Shown: positions 20,617 to 34,129, counted from the stretch's first letter. The stretch: DNA of 64,000 bases from Lepidodermella squamata (GCA_047495785.1 JBLDXI010000074.1:124001-188000), one strand, 5' to 3'. Notes: a model not told the origin generated them from the sequence alone. Made by a program: numbers and translations.

Positions 20617-20919
20617 CGACGGAGAAGGATCCGCCCCCGATGGGGCAAAACGGCAGGCACATGCGTTCCGCGGTTCTGGAAAATTACAACCATTGTTAAG
20701 GTGCCAAATCGTGCGCGTCAAAGCGTCTTACTTTCCCCACACCTCGGCGTTGACTATGATGGTAACGCAGGTGTACGCGTTGGCTTTGCACGGCGTCGAT
20801 ACGCCAGTGTCGCCGAGACCGCAGCCACTGCACGAGTAGCAGTTGAGGGCGCTACTCGGCCGCATCAGCAGTAGCGGCATGACGGCGGCGAGCACGACTG
20901 CCAAGTGGTGATTCTTCAT
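20617..20919 (-). pseudogene. Ly6-like gene 4, probably incomplete
   Basis: Exon 1 (20919-20732) starts at the only good ATG and encodes a signal peptide and LNCYSCSGC, ending in the same phase as its paralogues. A candidate exon 2 (20675-20617) encodes ERMCLPFCPIGGG, the counterpart of RLCTPSCP. It is 59 nt where copies 2 and 3 have 60, so the phase breaks, and no third exon with the CC/CN motif follows. Either it is decayed or its last exon has diverged beyond recognition. Confidence 0.5.
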
Positions 20920-23151
20920 CGGCCGTCGTCGATTCTTATTCTTGGGTACTGTTTGAGGCCCAGTCAAGCGCAACTGGGCGTGCAATTGTTTTTCAACAAT
21001 ACCTGTCTATAGACGGGAAAAATCAGTTGTTATGACACCTTATTAGTAATGCTAATGATACGCAACCTTGGGCTATTTAATTGGCATGGCTTAGCAAAAA
21101 ATAGGGCAGGTCTGCATTAATGCGAGCGTGCGCGGAAAAAAATATGACCATCTCGTGATACGCGCGACTAAATGGGAGAAAAATAGCGGCCGCCTTATAA
21201 GACAATGTGGACAGACAATGCCGGGGCAGGCGTTACAGCGTGACACACTTGTATGTTAATGGCAATAATAAATAACAGGCAGGAGAGGCTTTTGTCAGCA
21301 TGTCAGCATGTCAGCGTAGGCTAGAGACAAGGGCTGCGTCGAGTGTTGCGCCATTGTCAGAATAGGAAGCGCGTCTGCAACTACTCGCAGCATATAGGTG
21401 CAAATACACCGGCTGTCTCGGGGAGGTGCAGAGGTGGCGGGGGCTGAGCGGCCAATTGGCCCTCGAACGTGCACCGGCAACCATCGTTCTGCCTGAGCCT
21501 TCAGCGTTCTCTCCTCGGCCACTCGAACAAAGACGATGTTAAACACAATAAAGCCGGTCGACAAACACTGCGAGTGGTTAGCAAGCCGACGTCTTCAGTC
21601 ACGCTTCGACGCGTGTTGTATCTCTCAATCGGCATGCGTGTGCGTGTGCCACTCCTTGGCAGGAAATGAGTTTAAAAGTGAGTCGTGATGCTCTGAATGA
21701 GGGGACTACTGCCTCTTCAATATGTCGAAGTGTCGCGGAACGGTTTTCGGTGCACGCGAGGTATCGTCATCGCTTCCGAGCGATGATGCACCCGCCGACC
21801 CAAAAAAATTGACCGTTTTCCATTCCATTTCCGTTCCATTCAGACATAGCACGTAGCCGAATCCATATGAAAAACGATTTGGTGTAAACTTATTCTTGCC
21901 TGGAATGCTTCCACGCTCTATAATCGTAGGCGTGAAATTTGCTAGTGACCTCTCTGCTCGGAATCGATGACTTCTTAATCGGTGATTAAGCATTGAGCAG
22001 CTTAAAATTGACCGCTAATTCATGGGCAGGAATTTCCTCAATCCTCATCATCTGATCAAACCTTTTTTGGTGCCTTACTTGGTACCACGCATCATATCTG
22101 GCTTCGCTTGATACAGAGCATCTCACGTTTTAAGGAAAGCAAAAGTATAGAAGTTATTTAGAATACAAATCAGAAACAGCAAAATTCAGGAAGTGGCTAA
22201 TCTTAAGGTTTCAGTGAACAGCAAATCCTAATTTTTTATCTAATTTTGGAACTTGCGAGTTACCTTCCCCGAGTTCTCATCGTTCAGACAGGGGAAATCT
22301 TAAATTAGGAATCAGAAATCCTGTCCTATGTCGAATGGTCCGACGGATTTTTACCTGTAAAATTTAGTAATATTGAAAGATTGAAGATTAATCCTCCAGC
22401 GATGCTTGCATTTGAGACGCCAGTTTAAAGGTTCAAATCTCCTCTCTAATTTCATTTATCCCTAATCCCTATAGGAGAATTAGATTGTAGAGAAGAACAG
22501 TATTCATACTTTTGTTAAACCTGGCAATACATTGTTTCCAACTGCACATCTGCAATGCTTTCACGCGTCTCCACGTTTTCTAACGAGCCCCTTCTCAATC
22601 TTCAAATTGTTCAGTTAAATTGCAGATCCTTATCCTCCGTCAACTAAGGATGATATTAATTGCCTTGACTAACATAAAGATGCCTCGTTTTGGGAGTTTT
22701 TTCCTTAGGTAAATATGCTTTAAGGTGGGTGGCAGTTGTCGTGAGGAGTCTCAGTTACTAAATAGCTCTGTTTTATGGTTAATGATCCTTGCCCAAGGTA
22801 AACAAGTTCGAAAACAGCATAACGCCTACCTGGGAAAGACTAATTTATAAACTTGGAGATCCCAAAGACTGAATCACTGCTTCGTCCAAAACCTTAATGA
22901 TATTTGCCTTATCGTAACACAATCCAACACTTGAGATGCCTTTGCACTTGACACCTATTGCTTTTGAATAGAGGCCTCATGAATACTTCCAGTTTTATTA
23001 CTTTTTGTTCGCATTTTCCCAATCGCATTGGCCGTCGATGAAGAAGGGCAATTCGAAAGTAGAAGAAATGTATGCTGTTTAACTACAAAATATCAGAATG
23101 AGTAGCGGAAGAAAGGAGAAAAGAGCTTTTCATTGTTTTTTTCATTTCATG
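20920..23151. other. Intergenic between Ly6 genes 4 and 5
   Basis: About 2.2 kb with short open frames on both strands (for example minus 21295-21564 and 21706-21993) but no recognisable domain, splice structure, RNA gene or repeat. Confidence 0.45.
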
Positions 23152-23642
23152 TCATTTTGCGACCTTCTTAAAGACCTGTGGTAACATCGCAATGATTGAG
23201 GTAAAAAGGATGATTTGATAAGACCAAGGTTCCAACGAAGCTGAGGCGTCTGTCGAAGATTTGTAGCCAGAATTGCAGTAATCTTGAAAAAAGATATCAG
23301 TATCAGAAACTCCGCAGATCAATGATGCCATTGTCTTACCTGTCGAACAGCAAGAAATGCAGTAGGCTCCGCTAGATTCCGGACAGCCCGGAGCACAATA
23401 TCTAGCGATGACTCTGAACAAAATAAAAAATTGGTCATTTCATCTCAAAATATAAAGACTTACGCTGTTGTATCATTCACAATGGTTAATTCTGCGCAGT
23501 ATTTGTAAGCCGAAGGGCATTGCTGGGATGTCCCACCCTGTGAGACGCAATTTGTGCATTGGTAGCACAACAATGCTGAAGCTAGATGCCAACTTGAGGC
23601 CAACGCTAGCAATAATCCAGGTATAACGGCTAAATAATTCAT
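23152..23642 (-). CDS. Ly6/uPAR three-finger protein 5, 127 aa
   Basis: Exons 23642-23464, 23413-23340 and 23282-23152. A signal peptide precedes LLCYQCTNC; exon 2 has RYCAPGCPESSG and ISCCST, and exon 3 continues DYCNSGYKSS and ends with a hydrophobic tail plus FKKVAK. The second intron (23339-23283) is 57 nt, divisible by three and free of stops, so the frame also reads through it; splicing is preferred because it restores the CC-S-T-D-Y-C-N signature. The ATG at 23642 directly follows TTGCAG, a possible acceptor for a 5' UTR intron or trans-spliced leader. Confidence 0.85.
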
Positions 23643-25889
23643 CTGCAACAAGATATATACGAGTGGTTGCTAAGGACGCTATAAAATCGAATTTCCTTGG
23701 CAACGGTAGTTTCCTATAGTTGAAAGCATCCAATTTCAGGCTCAAGAAGGTTAAGCAATTGGGATACAGTGAATTTCGCTCCGAATGGTACCTAGCAACC
23801 ATTGGTAACTAAGGACGCTAAGTCATCAAAACAACCTTTACTGGAAATCGTTCGAACAGGACAATTTAAAAGTCAGGAAATCATAAATAGACCTGTATTT
23901 ATTTTTACCTAATGTCTCATTGCCTTATGTAAAAAACCAGCCACCATTAGCGTAGTGCTAATTAACCGATCCGTTAAAGATATGCGTGATTATCATCATA
24001 TCCATGATATATATCGCCATCGCTGCCACAATACGGCCTCGTATTGTTATTGTTATTTTTATACAAACAGGTATAATATCATTGCTGCGAGTATATGCGG
24101 ATGCTTTATTATTTGCCATCAGGGTGTAGGCTTTTGATTTTATTATCATCATCATCAGCAGCATCATATATGACATGCGCGTGTCTTCTGCGTGCGCGCG
24201 CGCTCTGCAACTAGCCACCCGCCTGCAATAAAAACGTTTTTGCGTCAATGATACCATCGCGCCTCGCGTGGTTGATGCGCCGCTTCTCAATTCCGAGCTC
24301 AAGTATACACAACTTAATATAGCTATGTTTTGTATTTCATCAATATGTTAATGGTAGATGTGTCTCGCGCTGACCGCAAACAACTGCCTTAAAAACTCGC
24401 AACTTTGCGGCTATAGACAAGGCCCTCGACTTGGTTTCAACGAGGCAAACGCCATTAGACGATCGGCTACTAGTGGTTTTTTCCTGGCACGCGCAACTTG
24501 GTCAATAAAAGGTGTGCAAAAACATTGCATTTGGCTCCGTTGTGGTACAAAGCCGAGAAAAAAACCAATGTCCATCAGTGCATTTTTTTGCTATTCAGCG
24601 GCTACTCGTCGTCACGCTAATTGAGAGTCACTGGCTCGTGTCCTTAGTACAATATATGCAGCTTGATTTCTTTCATGGGCTCTGTTAGTGTGCGCTGTGC
24701 GCCAAAAACCACTATAATTTCTTCAAATTCGGAAAAAAGGTTTATACACCGTGTACCATAAGTAACGCAAGCAAAGATGATACAGGAAAGGGGTTCAGAA
24801 ACTCTAAAATGGTGGCCGGAAATTTTTTTGTTAATTCGAAAGTCACGAGAATTCTAAGCAATTATGCCACCTTTTAATGGGTCCGGAAAAGTCCAGAAAA
24901 ATGTGGTCCACCGGGTAAAATACCGAAAATTACCGAACCAGTTGCCATCGGCGTTTTCCGGAGTTTCTTCGGTAAGTTTTTTCTTCGGTTAAACGCGTAT
25001 AAAAGGTGGAATATTCTCTCGATGGGTAATTTTTGAAAAATTGGTTGAATTTCCTACAAATATTTGCCAAATTACAAATTACAACTTCCGGAACACGCAG
25101 TACTGTTTGCTGATTTTATACGGAATAATTTCGTATAGTTTGAGTTTTTTCCGAATTTTTTCGAGAACATTTTCTATTTTAGAAAATTCATAAACCGTTT
25201 GCTTTTAAATCTAGAACGCGTTCTCAATTTTTTACCATCCCTCTGGAAATTGTCCAAACCGACCTTTTTAAATATTGCTTTGCTGTTGCTTTGCATCAAA
25301 TTATGAAATACAGCGTGGGCAATTTGCAAAAAATAACAAAAAATATACGCCAAGAGTCAAATCGCCTGATGGTATCATGAGCAGCTGGATACATTGAAGC
25401 TTGACGGTAATGTAATATTGGTTCATGAAAATGTATGTGAAACCTCACCGTCAACAGTAGGTGAATCATGAAAAATGATTGGAAATTTCCCCGACATAAA
25501 AAACACGCAAGTTTATACAGCTGCGATTTCCAATTTATTCAACTGACCAAATTTTGTTATTTTGCATAATTTTTTCTCATCCGCCAAATTTATACCATAT
25601 CAAACGGAGACGCAAATAAAGGTACAATATTATTATACGGTTATATAAATATTAATATTGCCGATTTTATAATAATAGTAATAATCAAACGATTTATATA
25701 TATAGCAAGAATTTTTACAGAAAATCAAATAATTTGATAAATAATTTCGTGAAACTTGATACACATTACGATGAATCAAACCGACCGAGGAGGAAAGAAA
25801 ACGAAAATAATCGGTGAATGAATTTTTTACAAGACGCGTTTCAACTTTTTTACAACAATTTTAATCGCAAAAAAATGACACATTTTCGC
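23643..25889. other. Intergenic between Ly6 gene 5 and nervy
   Basis: AT-rich, especially 25615-25760. Its right end is the 3' flank of nervy. Short frames only; no element recognised. Confidence 0.45.
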
Positions 25890-28687
25890 TCAATGGCAGC
25901 TAGTTGTCGCTGATTGCCGCGATTCTGGCCGGTTGTTCGCCTGGCCGTTGCACGAGCTGGGCGTCGTCGAAGTCGAGGCATGAGCCGCAATGCCGGGAGA
26001 CATTGATTCGGGCTTTACAATCAAATTTTTCGAGGCGCGCCTGTGATCTATGGCGACAGCGGGCGGCGGCGGTGGTGATGATTCAGAGTTCGATCGGCCG
26101 TCTGCGACGTGGTCGTCCTTGTTTGTGCTCGATGGTTCAATATCGGCGGCGCTTGACCGGCGCGAATCGCCGGCTGCGAGTTGGCGGCACTGAAGACGGT
26201 GGCGCTGCCAGTCGTGCAGTTGGCAGAACCGGCCGCAATAACGCACGTGTTCGCACGCGCTGCAACGCTCAGATGCGACCCGGCCGCAATTCGCACAGTT
26301 CTGAAATTAAAAAAAAAATTAAATTAAATAAAGAAATTTCCATCTTCTTGAAGGCAATGATTGACAAAAGAATAGTTTTAGATTCTTGTAGTTTTTTCAA
26401 ATTTTTTCGAAATTCTTAACAAATTTTTAAAAAAAAGTCATGAATATTTTTAAATTGAAAATTTTGAATTCCGCGCACTTTTTCAAATCATCTCAGAAGC
26501 TCTTCACGAGACTTCATTCTCGTAGCCTTGACCCTATCCTTAAAATGATCAGAAAATTGAAATTGAGATTTTTCTGATTATTTCGAAAAACCCAAAAAAT
26601 CCTGGAAATGTCAAAAATTCACACTCCCGCAGTTTTATGATCAGGGAATTTGCATCAAATTTATTCATTTTTTAAATAAAATCTACCGGGAGAATTCCTC
26701 ATCGGGTTTTCAGCGAATATCGCATAAATCCACATTTTATCAGGTAAAAAAATGGGAAAAACCCGATGGTTACTAGTTCGGTAAATTCTACGGTATTTTC
26801 GGTATTTTCGGTATTTTCGATATTTTCTCCAGATTTTTCAGTTTCATTAGCAAGTGTAATTTAGTGAATTTAAATTTTCAATCACGGCTTACCTCTGGCG
26901 CGTCTTCCTGCTTCGTCCAGGTCGAACTAGCCTCTTCGAAGCCACGCTGCCTAGCCTCAGCCAATTCTCTCATCATTCTCGTCCTCTCCATGGCGACCAT
27001 CTCCCTCGCTTTCGTCTCAGCCGCCGCAACACCGCGCTGCAGTTCCAAACACGCCTGTCGCTTAATTTCATTAACCGCCTCCTCCGCCCGTCGCCGGATC
27101 TCCTCAACCTCCTGCGACGCGCCGGCCACCCCCAGCCTCGCCCCAGCAATTCGGGCCTGGAGTTCACGCTCTCGAAGGGCGACGGCCGACCGGCGGCAAG
27201 TCAACGCCGCATCGGCCAGTGACGACAGTTGCTGATCCAAAAGTCGCCACATCTCCTCATTCGCGCCAGGCTCAGCCATGGCGGCGTTATTTTGACCTAG
27301 ATTCGAGACAGAGGTCAACGGGGGCGGTTGTTGCGGCTGTTGGGGCCAGGCGACGTCAAGGCCGGGTGTCTTCGGGATCGGCTGGATCACCCCGGGCGTC
27401 CCTGAGTTCGGGTTCATCTGCCCCTTGTTGACAGGGGTGCTGTGGGTGGGCGCCCGGTTGCTGATCGGGCTGCGTGACCTGACCCTTTTATTAGGGGGCG
27501 ACGACCGCGACGAGTTGAGGCTCACGTTATCCGGGCTCTTCTCGCGCAGACGCTGGAGTCGCTGGTGCTGGGCGAAGGGTGACATGTCGAAGGGTGACTC
27601 GGGTGGTTCGGCGGGTGACGGGTCGCCCGGAATGGGTGACGACGTGGCTTTATTGACCGGGCTGCTTGTAGGTAACGGGGCGTAGACGAGGGATTCGTTT
27701 GACATGAGGAATTGTTGCGGCGTCTGGCGGGCCAGCCGGGCGCAGTGAGCAAGTTCGCGCTGGAGCAGCGGCAGGTTCGCCTTCAGGAAAGGAATGACAA
27801 ATGGGCGCAGTGGGTAACCCGTCAGTTCTTGCAGCTTCGAGTGGAACTCTTCGACATTGATCAAATTATTCTGTGAATGAAAAAGTTCGTTGTAAATGAC
27901 ATGACGAAATTAAAATTAATTTGGATTAAATAGCTGTTACGCGTAATTTCCAGAATTTGACCTTAATTGGGACTTTCACATACACACACGAATTTTTCTC
28001 GCAGTTTGGGTTAACGCAAGAAAGTTTACTCTCATGAAGAAAAAATTCGAACTCGGAAACTGAATCTGAAACCCATTTAACCTTTTTTTAATCTAAAATC
28101 ATTCGTAGAAATCATTTATATTTTGGAAATTCTCAATTTTATTTAATAATGAAATGGAAAAATTGAGAATAAATATTTCTGAGGTTCTATTAAATTCCCA
28201 AGAAAAATGGTTAATATTTGAAAAAAAATTAAAATCGCAATTTTGAAATGTAATTATTTGAAAAACTTACAACAAGAGCGAGGATGAGCAGGCGAACGCG
28301 GTCGCACAACTCGGGCGCGAGGTCGCGCGCGAATTGCACGAGCGTTGTGAGGAAGCGCTTGAGCTTCGACAACTGCTTGGCGCCGCAAGCCGGCGGCAGT
28401 TGGTGCAGCGCGGCCGCTGCGGCACTGACGCCGCCGTGCGAGTGGCGCGCCGCGTGCTGGTTCGACAAGTTGACGAGCGCATCAGCAGCCACGTGGTCGA
28501 TGCTGTGGTCACCGGCGGCGCCGGCCGACGACGCGTGGTCAGGTACGAGGTTCTCGCCGGCTGCAAGCCCAGCAAGTCCGGCGATGTGCTGCGCGTGAAG
28601 TTGCGCCTGCAGGGCTTGCAGGAACGCTGCACCGCTCGACTGCTTGTTCGTCAGCGCTATCGGAGATGACGATCGTGATTCTGACAT
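25890..28687 (-). CDS. nvy: Nervy/MTG (RUNX1T1-CBFA2T) transcriptional corepressor, 601 aa
   Basis: ETO/MTG proteins bridge DNA-bound factors to NCoR/SMRT-HDAC complexes. Three exons, 28687-28271, 27870-26893 and 26300-25890, join in phase 0. NHR1/TAFH spans the first junction ([20 protein letters not shown], then [19 protein letters not shown]). NHR2 is seen around [22 protein letters not shown]3 around [18 protein letters not shown], and the NHR4 MYND zinc finger in exon 3 ([20 protein letters not shown] with CGRFCQ and HRLQC). All four domains are present. The first exon has Ala-rich stretches and the linker is Pro/Ser-rich. A different upstream first exon is possible (see 31320-31523). 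Confidence 0.92.
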
Positions 28688-31319
28688 TTCAAATCAAAAC
28701 CAATCGTTAAAAATGAAAAAATCTCAAAAATCGCAAATTAATTCTTAAATTTCTAAATAAAATATTAGAAATATTATTTTTCATTAATTATAATCGATAG
28801 GCAAGGTAAAAATAATAAATTAGTCAATCAATTAATTATTTAAATATAATTTCAAAATTTAAATTTTTGAAAATTTGCAAAATTTCAGCATATTTTTGGC
28901 CACACTCCTAATTTTGCTGATTGGCTCTATAATTGGGCATAATATATTGTATTGGACAACAAATTATCAAAGAATTAATAAAAATTATTAAAGAGCTATA
29001 AGAAATGGAAATTGGAATTACTTCGATATTGGAAACCTTTCATCAATGAATCATCTCCAAAATTGAACACTATCTTATAAGGAAAAATTTGACAAAAATT
29101 ACGTTCTAAAATATAAGGCATGAAAAAGTTTGAAAAATGTACTGAAGTGTGACTAAAAATTGGGCTAGTTTATTGTTTTGAGGCCGGTCTAAATTGTAGG
29201 AGCAGATGGGTCGCGACGCAGGCCGGGCGGGGTGAGGCAGCAAGCTGCGCTGTGACCCGGGCGCATGTGACACACGTGTCGCGTGCAAAATGCAGTCTGT
29301 TGTCGCAAAAACAGTCGCAGCATCAGCATTGCTTACTACAGCTAACTCTATTATTATTATCGAGAGAAACTAAGGCGAACCAGCCAGGCAGCCAGCAGCT
29401 GAAAGGCGCGCGCGATTTCGATTTTCTCAAGGCGGCGCCAGATGACGGACGCGCGCGTCTCATCGCGCCCTGAAAAGTCGCGCGCGCGTTCATTCTATTA
29501 ACAGCAGCTGGGCTTCAGTAAAATTCACATTATTTTCATATAATATCATTTACAACAGCAACTAGCGATTAACAGGCAGATGGGAGAAGCGAGCGATAAT
29601 TGACGACAAGCGCGACGGCGAAAAATAATCGAATTTTGTAGCCACGACATAATTTTGTGGCAATTATTTATATTTATTATAAAGTATAACGTGGCCTAGT
29701 TTTAAGGCGGCAGATGGCACGGACGTCGGCGCCTCGCGTTTTATGGCCTCGCTCTGGCGACTCAAGTGTCACGACACGTCGCACCTGGCAGCGCATCACC
29801 TGCGGCTATTACTCAGACTTCAAACGCGCCGGCCGCTGCGGCTAATTATTGTTGCTGCTGTTTATTACCAAATTTGATCCCACGAAACACGCGTAATTGG
29901 CTTGTTTGCCGCGCTAAATACTTGTAGAACTTGCTGAAAACAGGGTGTTTGAACTTTGGATGCGCGAACTAAGCGCGAGTTATATGATGTTGTTTGACCA
30001 GGCGCCGCGCGGCGGCTGTGATGACACCGCGCGCGCAACAAGAAGCGCCCGCCTACTATAAATAATAGCCGCAATATTGACAAATAGACAAATAAAATGC
30101 GCTAATTAAGGGCGGATGCGCGCAGGTGATACTCGCCGCCTCGCGGCCTTTTTACCAGCTGCTCGTCGTGTACATGTTCAATGTGACTTTTTCATAAACA
30201 CGACTCGATGCGGGGTTCGTGCAAGTACGAGACAAATTACTCATGCCACTTGGCAAATTGTAGCTATTTTTGCTTGTAATCGGCAAAAAATTGTCAGTTG
30301 CGCATTAAATTGCTCAGGAAACCTAAAATGATATAGAGATCTCGGTGAGCTTTTTTAATAGCAATAAAATAATTGCTTCAAAAATAAATTAATGTAGGAA
30401 AATAACGAGCCAATATTCAGCATCGATTTTCCAAGTAGCTGATTCAGAACTTGGGACAGCTCTAAGATGAGTGCATTTTAAGAGTTTAATTAAAGCAAAC
30501 AAATACGGGTAACGGAGTAAAAGATGGTTAGCTCAAATAAAAATTGTCATCCCCAATGTGCACTAGGCTGTAATAAAATGACGATAAACTAATGAAGCAA
30601 ATAAACTAACGGCAATACTAAAATTTAACCTGGTTTATTTTAACTCCTAACGTTTTCATGACCCCATAAAATTGCTCATAGGATCATTTTTTAGCTACCC
30701 ATTTATTATAGGTAACACATTAAAATTGCACAATTGACTGAAATATGGGTCAAGTATCTAATTAGATAGCTCATCGAATATTTTATATTTTAATAGAATA
30801 TGGATCATCAGCCTTGTCTAGCAATAGCCCAAATTAACTGAAAATGTTCACTTGAAAACCAGAGGGTACAATTATGCGAGTGCTAAAACCCACCAAGGTG
30901 AACGCGACATTACAGGTGCGCCCTATATCGACCACTTTTTCACCTGCCAGCGGACCGGGTTCGCATTTTTGCGGGTATATTTTCGATAAACATGCGTGAT
31001 ATGAGCGCAAGTATAACAGTGGCGTATATAGGTCGTTTGCGGCGAGACAGTATAACTCGACGGTGTGTCGTTATACTATGGCATGGGATCGCAGGCGATT
31101 TTTTCCCAGAGTGATGTGCTCGTTTTTAGTTTTTACGACATGACATGTGCGCAGTCGCCACTTGAAGGCGGCAGCGTTTTTATGAGGCGCAGTTGCCGCT
31201 TTCCCAGTCTCACGAGTCACTCGAATTGAGGCGTGAGAACGCGCATGTGGCTTATCGCGCGCGCAATTTTTAAATTGACGCGATAAATTTAGAAGGGCTA
31301 ATTATATCATTACTATATA
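28688..31319. other. Non-coding region upstream of nervy
   Basis: 2.6 kb without a recognisable gene. It contains GC-rich islands with many GCGCGC steps (about 29220-29490, 29990-30040 and 31170-31270) between AT-rich DNA. This base pattern and the neighbouring corepressor gene fit a regulatory region, but no specific binding site can be claimed by eye. Confidence 0.4.
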
Positions 31320-31523
31320 TTATATTATTATTATCATTATAATGTGCAACCAACCCTCTTGTTCGAGTTGTTGTTGTTGTTGTTGTTGACTTGTGGTTGG
31401 CACGGCTGAAGAACGAGGCGAAACAGGTGCGGCAGCGGCGGCGGCCGATTCGATTTTCAGAAGCCCGGCGTTATCGGCGCCGGTTACACGACCGGCCTTT
31501 TTCGGCGGCAGTTTGCTTTTCAT
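31320..31523 (-). CDS. Candidate upstream coding exon with poly-Gln tract
   Basis: An ATG opens MKSKLPPKKAGRVTGADNAG, then an Ala run, Ser/Pro-rich sequence and a (GTT)n-encoded glutamine run before LEQEG. The composition is protein-like and lies upstream of nervy in the same orientation, so it could be an alternative first exon. The following sequence has only a weak donor (GAG-GGTTGG), and no linking transcript is available. It could equally be chance. Confidence 0.25.
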   Translation of the reverse strand: MKSKLPPKKAGRVTGADNAGLLKIESAAAAAAPVSPRSSAVPTTSQQQQQQQLEQEGWLHIIMIIII

Positions 31524-34129
31524 TGTTTACACAGCCAAATTTACTCTTCACTCAGCGTTAAAATGTGTCTAATCGCTGCTGGTTAAAAATATAAGAAATA
31601 AAGATAAAGATTTCGTGGCTGAAACTATTGGAAACGGATGCGATGTAAATAATCACTAGTTCCAAGAGAAGATAATACAAAAATTGTAATGCAAAAATTG
31701 ATGTGAAATAAGTTGAAATTTAAAACTGATTGCATTTGCCTAAGGTTACAACATTCTACTGGTTATTGGGGTTGTCGATAAAATAAAAAATACCAAACTT
31801 TGGCAGTTATCACGCCCATCTTCTTCGAAAAGTTGGAAACGATCGAAATCCCAGAATACGAAGGAGCTATGGTTTCACCTTAGCATTCAATTCTACTGGA
31901 TATCCTTGCAGTGGGGCATTGCATTCTCAGGTCCGGCACTATATTGGTATATCCACCTTGAAAATAAGTTTCCTTCACTAACCTCAGCATTTCAGCATTT
32001 TAGCAATTTTGTAAGTTAGGGGTTCAAGCACCTTTAGAAGAGGTACGGTTTCGAAGAAATAACCACAAATCATTTGCTTCCAATTTCGAATGATGGCCTC
32101 CAATTTCGAAGATAACCTATAGTCAAGGAAGGCGAACATTCGATGAGTAAATTTCCTTCCAAAAATTTGATTACTTTCAGTGAAGCAAACAATTCAACAA
32201 ATTTCGCATTTATTCAAGCTAATTTTAAGGTGGAAAATTGTATTTAAATAGCAATTTTGGCTGATTCCTAACGATTATAACTAGGGCGATGGTCAATCTA
32301 GCTCATCGGGTGAGCTTGTTATATCCCAAAAGTTAGTTCGGATTTTAAGGCGTTGACATTTTTTTGGGAAAGGTTGAGAACCTGGAATGATTCGCATTTT
32401 TCGGACAAATGGCTGTCTGGGAGCAATCTCCGCCAGATCGCCGCATCTGCCCGAAAAATGTGCCGCGCGCCTTTATGCTCATTAATAGCAGATGTCGGAG
32501 TGGTGGATAGGTATATTTAGAAGTATAATAAGTAGAATCTGCCCACAGCTGGCGCTGTTTATAGCACCGCGAAAACCAACTCCAGCCCGCACGGGTAAAA
32601 TTCACGATTGGAAAGTTGTAGAATTAGAGGAAGAATACCTAAGTAAAACACTAGCGTGATGTTTTAGTTATATTGCAAGGTAGCACCAGCAGTTGTTAGA
32701 ACCCGGCGCCAGGCTTTTTACTTACCTACCTGAGCGCGATCATCATCATGATTGAAAAGAAGCCGGAGAGTCACGCGCGCGCGTTTTTTTTATTGCCTGA
32801 TATATCCTTAAGCCACTATAATTGGAAACGCCCGCAAATAACGCACCGGGCTTGCGATGAATATTACGGCGGCAGATGTACGAACAGCAGCTACCCACCT
32901 GTTCACAACAACGCAACATGCCCTGTATTTTTCGACGCGCTTATCGCTCGCGTACACAGGTAAACAACACAAGCGCGCAATAAAATATTGCCAAATTAAG
33001 CATTTTTCATTTCATCCGCGCTGCCGCCAAAAGCAATACGCCGCAGTCGGATGATGATAATGCTTATTACATGCCAGCCAAAAAATGTTCACTATGGCCT
33101 GACACATTTCACGCGAGCGCTGTGGGAAACAGAACAAGACAAATGATGCACGCGCAATATGTCCTACATTATATGAGAGCGCATCAGACGAATGAGCGGC
33201 GCCAGGTGTGCCCGGGACCTTAATGCGCGTGAACCGCTTGTACGCATCTTTCACCTGTTGCTGTCATATCCGCGAAAAATTGAGCATAACCGGATGGAAA
33301 AAAACCCGGCATTAGTGCGCAGTGGAAATATCTAGTAACGTCGTTATAAGTATGCCTACCAATTACTAGATTGCACTGATTACTCGACGTTTTGCGCTTG
33401 CGGCAGTAATAGTTCGGCAAACTAAGTTTTACCTAAAAACGCATAGGTAAGGATAATAACCCTGAATACTACCCCATTCTGAACGCTAAGGATATGAGCA
33501 AGAAATGACAATTGAAGGGTAGAGATTATGAAAGGAGCTTAGTTCGCAAAACTCCCGAATTTATAATATAATGACTGAGATCCTGAAAACGTTCCTGGAG
33601 CTTTGAAGCTTCGAAGGATCGTAATCAGCCGTATCGCCTTGCAGCGTTCAATTTAAACTAGATTCTTTTGGAATGAAGTTGAAAATATTATTTAGAAATG
33701 ACCATTTTTTGGTGTGGCAGCAGTGGGAATTTCATCATCGAATCCGACTTCAACAGATTGAAGAGATATGACCCATGATGACCTTTGCTCAAGGATTTGA
33801 CGTAGAGCCCGGATTAGTTATCCGATTGTCTGTTGTCCCAGGACAAGATTTTCTGATCTCTCAGAAAAAAAACGAAGTGATGATGTTTTGTTTTGATTGA
33901 ACAACTCATCTGACGTGTTGTTTTTTCGCCTGATGGCAACGCCGCCTGATGCCCCGCAGCTGTGCGAGATCGAGAACGGACGCGGCTCACTTTAACAAAC
34001 ACACACGAGCGCGTGCGCATCTGGCGCCAGCAACATCTGCACCCACTGACTCAACTTCTGCTCGCTGGAAATAGTAAAATTATTATTTCACGTTGCCGGC
34101 CGGCCGGCTCTGTATCAGCCGCCGCGCCC
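31524..34129. other. Intergenic, nothing recognised
   Basis: About 2.6 kb of mixed AT- and GC-rich DNA. Open frames on either strand are short and featureless. GCGCGC-rich patches recur (about 32770 and 33110-33230). Confidence 0.4.

Noticed and set aside
20443-20721. Minus-strand frame containing CC as third exon of Ly6 gene 4
   Set aside because: It lacks the following Cys-Asn and a GPI-type tail, and no acceptor gives the right phase.
21295-21993. Two minus-strand frames of about 90 codons
   Set aside because: No domain, signal peptide or splice context; treated as chance.
22425-22450. tRNA B-box-like GGTTCAAATCTCC
   Set aside because: No A-box, acceptor stem or anticodon arm can be drawn around it.
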